This document shows positions 7,967 to 13,306 of a stretch of DNA of 13,306 bases, piece by piece. The stretch's first letter is position 1. Each line of letters starts with the position of its first letter. The notes beneath the pieces were generated by a model. That model made no database searches, was not told where the DNA came from, and was given only the letters and a program-made list of their open reading frames with translations. The position numbers and the translations under genes are program-made. Source of the stretch: Acidobacteriota bacterium (lineage in GTDB: Bacteria; Acidobacteriota; Terriglobia; Acidiferrales; UBA7541); contig PLZZ01000239.1 of NCBI GenBank assembly GCA_003153585.1, positions 1,914-15,219 on the forward strand, written 5' to 3'.

Positions 7967-9130
7967 TCAGGAAGCCGATCCATCCGATTCGCTGGAGGAT
8001 GCCGCTCGCCCAACGTCGTGACCGGCGGAATCGGATTCGCCGGAATCCGACTCGTTCTCAGTGTCGAGCGAATCAGAGGACCAGGCCTCTCCTGCCTTCG
8101 CAGAGGTCAAGACCGGCTCGTCGATTCCGTGGGCGGGTGCGGCACTTTCCGCGGAAGATTTTGCTGCGGGCGTGCTGGAAAGCTCAGGAACGAGTGTTGA
8201 CGCTGCCGCCGCATTCAATGCGTCCAGCCTCGCGCCAAGCACTTCAGCCAACAAATCGATAATCAATTTCGCGCCGCGCCCGTCCGAATCTTTTGCCGGG
8301 TTGTAAGCAGTCACTTCCATGGCCGCAAGATGCTTTTGTTGCAGGAAAACCAGAAGAGCCTCGCGAACCTCTTCGATAGTCAAACCGCCGCCGCCGGGAT
8401 AATTTGTCGCCTGAAAGTCTGCGATCACGTCCACATCGAAGTGCAACAAGAATTCGTAGCCATTTCCGCGAATTCGATCGACCGCTTCTTGTGCCGCCGC
8501 TTTTGCGCCCATGCGCTTCACGTCTTTCGCCAGGTATCGCCGGAGCGGTGATTGCTTCAGCAATTGCTCTTCAGCAGGATCGAGACGCTCCACTCCAAAC
8601 AGCGCGAGGTCTGGCTCGCGCACGAGAGGCGGCTCACCCCAAAATCGCACAAGCTCCGGAGCGCCGCGGGCAGTTAAATGCGAAACAACCATGCCATCTA
8701 GGCAGCCCGATGGCGTCGTTGCCGGCGTGTTCAAATCGGCATCGCGGTCCATATAAATCATACCCACATGGCGGAAATAGCGGCGCACGCCTGCTACTGC
8801 GGCCAGCGCGACAGAGCAATCCCCTCCTAGAATCAGTGGAAGCGCGCCGGATTTAACGGCCAGCTCGACGCGCGGCTTCAGCGCCTCGATTGCGGCAAGT
8901 ACTCTCGGAAGATTACGTGCACGGGGACTGTCGTTGTCGGGTTTGTATTGCTGGGGAGGATCATCGCCAAGATCACTTACCACGTAACCAATCGAGTTTA
9001 GTCTCTCGGTTAATCCCGCTGCACGCAATGCAGCAGGCCCTTCCTCGTGCCCGAGCGACATTGCGGCCGCGCTTGTGGGCGCGCCGAGGAGTGCGATCTT
9101 ATTCGCCTGGCGGACTACTTTAACCGCCAC
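7967..9130 (-). CDS. Arginase/agmatinase-family protein with altered metal ligands and acidic tail
   Basis: This 387-residue protein has the ureohydrolase fold over residues 1 to about 305. Landmarks are LGGDCS (101-106), MDRDADLNTP (127-136), HFDVDV (230-235), GGGLTIEEV (247-255) and MEVTAYNP (271-278). In classical arginases the metal ligands are the His of GGDHS, DxHxD, and the two Asp of DxD. Here the first is Cys105 and the central His of DxHxD is Asp130, while D128, D132, D232 and D234 remain. Hydrolysis of a guanidino or formimino compound is possible but cannot be assumed. Residues about 311-387 add a Ser/Asp/Glu/Ala-rich tail that is probably disordered and not part of the usual fold. 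The GTG start is supported by AAGGAG seven bases upstream. It lies 47 nt after ispH and 49 nt before the HAD gene. Confidence 0.85.
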   Translation of the reverse strand: MAVKVVRQANKIALLGAPTSAAAMSLGHEEGPAALRAAGLTERLNSIGYVVSDLGDDPPQQYKPDNDSPRARNLPRVLAAIEALKPRVELAVKSGALPLILGGDCSVALAAVAGVRRYFRHVGMIYMDRDADLNTPATTPSGCLDGMVVSHLTARGAPELVRFWGEPPLVREPDLALFGVERLDPAEEQLLKQSPLRRYLAKDVKRMGAKAAAQEAVDRIRGNGYEFLLHFDVDVIADFQATNYPGGGGLTIEEVREALLVFLQQKHLAAMEVTAYNPAKDSDGRGAKLIIDLLAEVLGARLDALNAAAASTLVPELSSTPAAKSSAESAAPAHGIDEPVLTSAKAGEAWSSDSLDTENESDSGESDSAGHDVGRAASSSESDGSAS

Positions 9131-9137
9131 TCAAGAG

Positions 9138-9143
9138 CTCCTT
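9138..9143 (-). promoter_or_regulatory. Ribosome-binding site fixing the GTG start of the arginase-like gene
   Basis: On the minus strand this reads AAGGAG, seven bases before the GTG at 9128-9130. The match is strong enough to support this non-ATG start. Confidence 0.75.
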
Positions 9144-9177
9144 AAACTTTTCTTGCCGGCATCCGACCGTCGACGGA

Positions 9178-10161
9178 TTACTGCGCCACCGGATTCTGCC
9201 GCGCTGCAAGTTCCGGCGGTAAAGTAAAGCGCACGTCTTCGCGAATTAGGTCGAGATCGCGGTGATTCGTAAATCCGAAATTCGAGAGCCGCTGGCTCAC
9301 TTGCTCCACCAGAATCTCCGGAGCCGACGCGCCGGCCGTCAATCCCAGAGTGGTCACTCCTGTGAGCCAGGAAGCGTCTATATCGTTCGAATCTTCAATC
9401 AAACGCGCCGCCACGCCCGCGCGCTTCGCCACTTCCACAAGCCGGTTCGAATTCGAGCTGTTCGCCGAACCGACCACGAAAATCAATTCCACTTCGCGCG
9501 TCAACGCTTCTACTGCTTCTTGACGATTTTGCGTCGCGTAGCAGATGTCGTCCGAAGCCGGTCCGACGATAGTCGGGAACCGCTGGCGCAGGCGCGCCAC
9601 TATTTCCTGCGTGTCGTAGAGCGACAGGGTCGTCTGCGTCAGGAATGCGAGGCGATTCGGGTCCTGCACTTCGAGTCGGTCCACTTCCTCGACGCTGCCC
9701 ACAACCAGGGTCTGCTCCGGGGCTTCTCCCGACGTTCCGACGATTTCCTGATGATCGCGATGGCCGATCAGAATCAGCGTGCGCCCTTCGCGCGCAAATT
9801 TAAGAGCTTCCAAGTGCACTTTCGTCACCAGCGGACAAGTGGCATCAATGACGCGCAACTGCCGTTCCTGCGCTTCTGTGCGGACCCGCGGCGGCACGCC
9901 GTGAGCGCTGAAAACAAGCACAGCGCCTACCGGAACCTCTTCGATCGATTCCACGAAGATTGCGCCGCGGCGCCGCAGCTGATCCACTACATAGCGGTTA
10001 TGAACGATTTCATGATGGACGTAAACCGGGCGGCCGTAAGCTTCGAGCGCGAGCTCTACGATGTCCACCGCTCGAACCACGCCCGCACAGAATCCGCGCG
10101 GCCGGACGCGCACCAGCGTTTTGCCACCGTTTGTCGTGCCTTGTATATTCGTTAAGGTCAA
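9178..10161 (-). CDS. ispH: 4-hydroxy-3-methylbut-2-enyl diphosphate reductase (IspH/LytB)
   Basis: This 327-residue protein is the last enzyme of the MEP isoprenoid pathway. It reduces HMBPP to IPP and DMAPP using a [4Fe-4S] cluster in the cytoplasm. All three cluster cysteines are present: C25 in PRGFCAGV, C109 in DATCPLVTK and C207 in DDICYATQNRQ. Substrate-binding residues are also in place: H54 in VHNRYVV, H87 in SAHGV, E139 in GHRDHQEIVGT, TQTTLS (175-180) and GSANSSNSNRL (221-231). The length is normal for the family. The start is TTG, with GGAG six bases upstream, and the family core begins about 15 residues in (LVRVRPRGFCAGV), so little room is left for a different start. It heads a likely operon with the arginase-like and HAD genes. 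A weak -10-like TAAAAT lies at 10184-10189 on the minus strand. Confidence 0.97.
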   Translation of the reverse strand: MTLTNIQGTTNGGKTLVRVRPRGFCAGVVRAVDIVELALEAYGRPVYVHHEIVHNRYVVDQLRRRGAIFVESIEEVPVGAVLVFSAHGVPPRVRTEAQERQLRVIDATCPLVTKVHLEALKFAREGRTLILIGHRDHQEIVGTSGEAPEQTLVVGSVEEVDRLEVQDPNRLAFLTQTTLSLYDTQEIVARLRQRFPTIVGPASDDICYATQNRQEAVEALTREVELIFVVGSANSSNSNRLVEVAKRAGVAARLIEDSNDIDASWLTGVTTLGLTAGASAPEILVEQVSQRLSNFGFTNHRDLDLIREDVRFTLPPELAARQNPVAQ

Positions 10162-10167
10162 TTAACT

Positions 10168-10171
10168 CTCC
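10168..10171 (-). promoter_or_regulatory. Ribosome-binding site fixing the TTG start of ispH
   Basis: On the minus strand this is GGAG, six bases before the TTG at 10159-10161. It lies within a small dyad (ACTCT at 10165-10169, AGAGT at 10176-10180, 6-nt loop), so a weak hairpin could partly cover it. Confidence 0.6.
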
Positions 10172-10344
10172 GCAAAGAGTCTTATTTTACCTGAACTGGC
10201 GCTTCCCTACCACTTCGTTCCTTCGCCGAGTTCCTTTTGGACGGTCGAAGCCCGGCCAGGCCTCCAATGCCGAAATGTCCAATCAATCCATATATTTGGA
10301 AAGGATGAAACGCTCATAGCGCAGGGCCGGTGCCGGAGATTAAA

Positions 10345-10458
10345 ATGTCGCAAGAATCGGGACGAGGACTAGCCGGGTGTTTTCACTCCGGCGGCCAACG
10401 GCTATTTAAGCAGATGTTGCAAGGTCATCCGCAGGACAGGGCCGCATACGGTGGATGA
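10345..10458 (+). CDS. Possible small protein of 37 residues (uncertain)
   Basis: ATG at 10345 is preceded by GGAG at 10335-10338 with a six-base spacing. The frame stays open to a TGA at 10456-10458. The peptide begins MSQESGRGLAG, has one Cys, and has a basic-amphipathic middle (RLFKQML). It lies antisense to the surrounding transcription units. The hairpin at 10436-10478 overlaps its end and is followed by TTT, which is compatible with a short transcript ending there. An open frame this short can easily arise by chance and no similar protein was recognised. The same sequence could instead be a structured RNA or just the spacer. Confidence 0.2.
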   Translation: MSQESGRGLAGCFHSGGQRLFKQMLQGHPQDRAAYGG

Positions 10459-10478
10459 AATTGCATCCGCGGCCCTGT
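10436..10478. terminator. Strong hairpin, probable transcription terminator
   Basis: A perfect 10-bp stem (ACAGGGCCGC at 10436-10445 and GCGGCCCTGT at 10469-10478) encloses a second 5-bp stem (GGATG at 10453-10457 and CATCC at 10464-10468). On the plus strand it is followed by a short T run (TTTCT). On the minus strand it lies 27 nt after the stop of the small membrane-protein gene but has no U tract. It could stop transcription in either direction or act as an mRNA end structure. Confidence 0.45.
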
Positions 10479-10505
10479 TTCTACTGTCGAACTAATCGAG
10501 CGCGA

Positions 10506-10847
10506 TTACTGGGCAGACTCTGATCGTGGATGGCGGAACGACTTTCTACTGAGCTCGTCCACCATGTTGTATCCCCGGCGCGCCGAACGCGCGACCACGC
10601 GAATCCCTGTTTCCGTCAAATCCAACCCCCGCTCACCGATTGCTCCCAGAAGATAAGCGGTTCCGCCAATAACCAGCAGTGCGCCAAACGCAACACCGAA
10701 CAACAGTTCAGCAGCGAGCAATTCGCGCACAAAATAGATTTGCAAGAAGAAGAAAATTCCGATCGCAACTAGCATCCACTTGCGCAGTTTCGCCTTTTCG
10801 ATAACCCCGACTGCAAATGCATTCAGCCTTTCCAGGATGATTTTCAT
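10506..10847 (-). CDS. Small two-helix membrane protein of unknown function
   Basis: This is a 113-residue protein that I do not recognise as a named family. A short basic-amphipathic start (1-23) leads into two hydrophobic segments, about 24-40 and 44-70, separated only by VREL. A hydrophilic, Arg-rich C-terminal tail (about 72-113, with RSARRGYN and RKSFRHPR) follows. The positive tail suggests a cytoplasmic C-terminus with a helical hairpin in the inner membrane. The ATG has only a short, closely spaced GAGGG (10851-10855) upstream. A 252-nt gap separates it from the upstream acyl-CoA dehydrogenase, so separate transcription is plausible; no convincing promoter was seen in that gap. A strong hairpin lies 27 nt past its stop. 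Confidence 0.65.
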   Translation of the reverse strand: MKIILERLNAFAVGVIEKAKLRKWMLVAIGIFFFLQIYFVRELLAAELLFGVAFGALLVIGGTAYLLGAIGERGLDLTETGIRVVARSARRGYNMVDELSRKSFRHPRSESAQ

Positions 10848-11070
10848 TAGCCCTCGTTTGCCTCATTCGTGTAGAAGCAAGCAGAAGACCAAAACGAATG
10901 CCCCATAACTCGTTGAAAACTCGCCAGTGTCGGGGAATCAGGAGGCCAAATCGAGGGAAAAGAGAAAAGGGTTTCCGTAACGCGAACAAGTACCGATTTG
11001 ATACAAGGTTGCCTACGCTGCCGTTTTTTGTTGCCCCTTTTCGGCTACAGGCTATTCACTTGCGTTTTGT

Positions 11071-11099
11071 TTCGCCTGAAGCGAATCAGTTTTTCAGGC
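11071..11099 (-). terminator. Possible hairpin after the acyl-CoA dehydrogenase stop
   Basis: GCCTGAA (11074-11080) and TTCAGGC (11093-11099) can pair directly after the stop codon. An alternative stem pairs TTCGC (11071-11075) with GCGAA (11081-11085). Neither has a U run after it on the minus strand, so a role as terminator is uncertain. Confidence 0.25.
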
Positions 11100-12896
11100 T
11101 TAACGCCCTTCAAACGGATAGCGATCCTGGGCCAGCACCGCGCTCGCAACACGCGCTCTTAACGCGATCGTGTCGATAGGAGCATGCTTTGCGAAACGCC
11201 GCAGCACCGCGAGCTGTGTTATCAGCGTGTCACCGGCGACCGTCGCGGCTAATGCTGTGCGGGCCTGTTTCTCGACGCGGTCCATCGCGTCATATATAAA
11301 CGCTCGGGCTGCGTCGCACATAACGCTCGCGGATTCTCCTCGCGTTGCAGACGCCTTCTGCGCCCTGCGCAGCGAAGATTCCATGGCATACACATCCATC
11401 ACCACATTGGCCAGCGCCGCCATCACTTCCTGCTCGTCGGCAAGTTTTTCGCGGAATTTCTGCACGGCGGTTCCCGCTGCAAGTAGGAAAATTTTCTTGG
11501 CCTGCGTCAGGGAGCGCTCTTCTTCAGCAAAAGCTCCGCTTTCAGACTCCTCATACGACGGACCTGCCAGCACTTCGTCCGCCAGCTTCATCGCCGCGGG
11601 AATCAAAGGCAAAATGCCCGCCATCGAACGCTTCATCAGCATTTGAATGATCAGCATGCGATTGATTTCGTTCGTCCCTTCGAAGATTCGGTTCACGCGG
11701 CTGTCACGGTAAGCGCGTGCCACCGGGTAGTCTTCGTGAAAGCCATAGCCCCCGAAGATTTGAACGCCCTCATCAACGCAGAAGTCCAGCGTCTCGCTGC
11801 CGACCACTTTGCTTATGGAACTTTCGATCGCGTATTCCTCGAGAACTTGCATAGCTTGTTGCGTTTTGTCTACGCCAGCCTTCGGATTTGCCACGGCGGC
11901 TTCAACCATTCCCGCGGAACGATAAATCATGGACTCCACGGCATATATCCGAATGGCCATTTCGCCGAGCTTCGCCTTGATCAGTCCGAAGTCGCAGAGC
12001 CGTTTGCCAAACGCTGTTCGTTCCTTGGAATATTTCGAAGAAGCTTCCAGCACTTTCTTCGATCCGCCGAGGCAAGAGGCGCCCAGCGAAAAACGGCCGA
12101 CGTTCAGTGTGTTGAATGCAACGATATGGCCGCGTCCCGCTTCGTGCAGAAGATTCTCTTTGGGAACCGGAGTGTTTTCGAAAAATATCGGCACGGTAGA
12201 GCTACCGCGGATGCCCATTTTCTTTTCTTCCGCGCCCACCGAGAAACCGGGGGCGCCGCGCTCCACGATGAAGCACGAAAACTTTTCCCCATCAATCTTT
12301 GCGAAGACGATATAGACATCGGCGAAGCCGCCATTCGTAATCCACATCTTTTGGCCGTTCAGAATCCAGTTCTTTCCATCCGGCGAAAGCACCGCGCGGG
12401 TGCGCGCGGCGAGCGAATCCGAACCGGCCTGCGGCTCGGAGAGGCAATAGCAGGAGAGCAGCTCGCCGGTCGCGATTTTCGGGAGATATTTCTTCTTCTG
12501 CTCCTCCGTACCGAAGTACACGATCGGAATCGTTCCGATACTAGAGTGGCCTCCGTGCGAAACCGCAAAGGACCCATAAGCGGAAAGTTTTTCTGCGAGG
12601 ACCGTCGAGGATACTTTGTCCAGGCCTGAACCCCCGAACTCTTCGGGAATCGCGCCGCCTAACAGGCCGATTTCTCCGGACTTCTTCAGCATCCGGGCCA
12701 TAAGCCCTTCTTTGTGCTGTTCCAGCGCCGCGATTTCCGGCACCACTTCTTTTTGTACGAATTCTTCCGCGGTTTGGCCCACCAGTCGCTGGTCGTCAGA
12801 GACGTCCGCAGGAGTGAAAATATCTTCGGGCAGGCAGGATGTAATCAAGAATGCGCCGCCGCGATTCAACGCCGCCGAAACCGATGTAGTGGCCAT
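11100..12896 (-). CDS. Acyl-CoA dehydrogenase, long (VLCAD/FadE-like) form
   Basis: This 598-residue FAD enzyme catalyses the first step of fatty-acid beta-oxidation, forming trans-2-enoyl-CoA and passing electrons to electron-transfer flavoprotein. The core shows CYCLSEPQAGSD (149-160), KMWITNGGFADVYIVFAKI (183-201), KERTAFGK (291-298), FGGYGFHEDYPVARAYRDSRVNRIFEGTNEINR (381-413) and the catalytic Glu at about 406 in FEGTNE. About 185 further residues after the core form a C-terminal extension, as in VLCAD/ACAD9-type and some bacterial FadE enzymes, which suggests long-chain substrates. The frame is open 44 codons further upstream. The ATG at 12894-12896 is chosen because GGAGG (12905-12909) sits eight bases before it and the upstream residues do not resemble the family. 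No ETF or other beta-oxidation gene is in view. An inverted repeat next to the ribosome site suggests repressor control. Confidence 0.95.
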   Translation of the reverse strand: MATTSVSAALNRGGAFLITSCLPEDIFTPADVSDDQRLVGQTAEEFVQKEVVPEIAALEQHKEGLMARMLKKSGEIGLLGGAIPEEFGGSGLDKVSSTVLAEKLSAYGSFAVSHGGHSSIGTIPIVYFGTEEQKKKYLPKIATGELLSCYCLSEPQAGSDSLAARTRAVLSPDGKNWILNGQKMWITNGGFADVYIVFAKIDGEKFSCFIVERGAPGFSVGAEEKKMGIRGSSTVPIFFENTPVPKENLLHEAGRGHIVAFNTLNVGRFSLGASCLGGSKKVLEASSKYSKERTAFGKRLCDFGLIKAKLGEMAIRIYAVESMIYRSAGMVEAAVANPKAGVDKTQQAMQVLEEYAIESSISKVVGSETLDFCVDEGVQIFGGYGFHEDYPVARAYRDSRVNRIFEGTNEINRMLIIQMLMKRSMAGILPLIPAAMKLADEVLAGPSYEESESGAFAEEERSLTQAKKIFLLAAGTAVQKFREKLADEQEVMAALANVVMDVYAMESSLRRAQKASATRGESASVMCDAARAFIYDAMDRVEKQARTALAATVAGDTLITQLAVLRRFAKHAPIDTIALRARVASAVLAQDRYPFEGR

Positions 12897-12904
12897 GATG
12901 CTGT

Positions 12905-12909
12905 CCTCC
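12905..12909 (-). promoter_or_regulatory. Ribosome-binding site fixing the acyl-CoA dehydrogenase start
   Basis: On the minus strand this is GGAGG, eight bases before the ATG at 12894-12896. It supports that start over the upstream in-frame ATG at 13028. Confidence 0.75.
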
Positions 12910-12941
12910 GTAGAATGACCGAACGATTCCTTGATTCTACG
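12909..12941. promoter_or_regulatory. Inverted repeat, candidate repressor operator
   Basis: CGTAGAAT (12909-12916) and ATTCTACG (12934-12941) are perfect 8-bp inverted arms separated by 17 nt. The distal arm contains TAGAAT on the minus strand, a five-of-six match to a -10 element. A bound repressor would therefore block transcription of the acyl-CoA dehydrogenase. No clear -35 was found. The arms could alternatively pair in the mRNA leader next to the ribosome site. Confidence 0.4.
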
Positions 12942-12989
12942 ACAAAATTGAAGCTTTGTGACCCTCGATCGCCATGGACAAATGTCGCG

Positions 12990-13019
12990 TTGCGGAACGG
13001 GGCTTTCCGCAGTTATAGT
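12990..13019 (+). promoter_or_regulatory. Possible promoter for the VOC-family gene
   Basis: TATAGT (13014-13019) is a five-of-six match to a -10 element. TTGCGG (12990-12995) is a weak -35 at 18 nt spacing. It lies about 95 nt before the plus-strand start in the divergent 218-nt gap. Confidence 0.3.
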
Positions 13020-13114
13020 GGTGCGCATTATTCAAGCTCGCTCGCGTGCAGCGCGATTTAGCGACGGGGCAAAACAAAAGCGTCGAAGAGAATTCTGTAT
13101 GGCGAAGGAGACAC

Positions 13115-13306
13115 ATGGGAAATCCAGTCGTTCACTTTGAAATCGGATGCCGCGACAGTAAAAAAACTCAGGAATTTTACTCCAACTTGTTCGACTGGAA
13201 GCTCGAGGCCATGGGTCCGGCTGTGATGATCAATACCGGAGAAGCGGTTGCCGGCCACATCACCGCGCTCGGCCACGAACCCCATCACTACACAATTTTC
13301 TACGTC
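13115..13306 (+). CDS. VOC/glyoxalase-fold protein, 5' part only
   Basis: Only the first 64 codons are in the window; the gene runs off the right edge. ATG at 13115 follows AAGGAG (13105-13110) by four bases. The start reads GNPVVHFEIGCRD, then KKTQEFYSNLFDWKLE (16-31). This is the typical first beta-alpha unit of vicinal-oxygen-chelate (glyoxalase/bleomycin-resistance) proteins, in which a residue pair takes part in domain pairing and H7 is a common metal ligand position. GHITALG and HHYTIFYV follow as expected strands. It is divergent from the acyl-CoA dehydrogenase gene, with a shared 218-nt control region. The family covers many reactions and binding roles, so no substrate is proposed. 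Confidence 0.8.
   Translation, partial: MGNPVVHFEIGCRDSKKTQEFYSNLFDWKLEAMGPAVMINTGEAVAGHITALGHEPHHYTIFYV

Larger units (their letters stand above)
10162..10505. other. 344-nt intergenic region between ispH and the small membrane-protein gene
   Basis: The ispH leader occupies the low-coordinate end. The rest carries a nested dyad (TAGCCG at 10370-10375 with CGGCTA at 10399-10404), a strong hairpin at 10436-10478, and a plus-strand 37-codon ORF with a ribosome site. No tRNA, known riboswitch or named RNA family was recognised. Confidence 0.6.

Noticed and set aside
9262..10155. Plus-strand 297-codon open frame
   Set aside because: It lies fully antisense to ispH, whose cysteines and motifs are all intact; the translation is His/Arg-rich and resembles no family.
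10320..10480. c-di-GMP (GEMM), 6S, tmRNA or SRP RNA
   Set aside because: I compared by eye with remembered consensus features; the conserved cores (for example the GEMM tetraloop-receptor strings) are not present.
11643..12629. Plus-strand 328-codon open frame
   Set aside because: It is antisense to the conserved core of the acyl-CoA dehydrogenase and has no domain features.
12897..13028. 44-residue N-terminal extension of the acyl-CoA dehydrogenase from an upstream ATG
   Set aside because: The extension would include the inverted repeat and the GGAGG ribosome site, and its residues do not look like the family; the ATG at 12896 is much better supported.

Overview
The window looks like part of a bacterial chromosome. 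The GC content is moderate to high (high fifties percent by eye, not computed). Genes are long and tightly packed, with several GTG/TTG starts, and there are no transposases, phage genes, tRNAs, rRNAs or CRISPR arrays. The mix of genes (exopolysaccharide glycosyltransferases, a very long glycine-rich HEAT/PilZ-type protein, a long-form acyl-CoA dehydrogenase and IspH) would fit an Acidobacteriota genome. That placement is an inference from gene style, not a proven assignment.

Layout: (1) Positions 4-3409, plus strand, are the tail of a surface-polysaccharide operon: a membrane GT2 glycosyltransferase, a CapA-type metallophosphatase-fold protein, and a WecA/MraY-family polyprenyl-phosphate sugar-phosphate transferase. 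Gaps are 31 and 6 nt, and the promoter lies upstream of the window. (2) Positions 3396-7085, minus strand, encode a 1229-residue protein. It has an N-terminal domain, a roughly 350-residue glycine-rich linker with a duplicated 26-residue motif, a helical-repeat region and a C-terminal PilZ-like domain. Its end overlaps the end of the polysaccharide operon tail to tail by 14 nt. (3) Positions 7219-10161, minus strand, read ispH, an arginase-family protein with altered metal ligands and an acidic tail, then a HAD phosphatase-like protein. Spacing is about 50 nt, so this is a likely operon, possibly reading on into the PilZ gene. (4) A 344-nt gap (10162-10505) holds a strong hairpin and a small ORF with a ribosome-binding site, of uncertain status. 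(5) Then come a two-helix membrane protein (10506-10847) and an acyl-CoA dehydrogenase (11100-12896), both minus strand. (6) A divergent control region (12897-13114) contains a perfect 8-bp inverted repeat, followed by the start of a VOC/glyoxalase-fold protein that runs off the right edge.

How they may work together: the first three genes fit synthesis and processing of an undecaprenyl-linked polysaccharide. The convergent PilZ-like protein could connect that surface process to c-di-GMP, but only proximity suggests it. IspH supplies isoprenoid precursors, which are also the source of the lipid carrier used by the WecA/MraY-type enzyme. The acyl-CoA dehydrogenase belongs to fatty-acid beta-oxidation and probably has its own regulated promoter. 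No complete, clearly new multi-gene system is visible. The most unusual items are the HEAT/glycine-rich/PilZ protein, the arginase-like protein, and the short ORF/hairpin locus.
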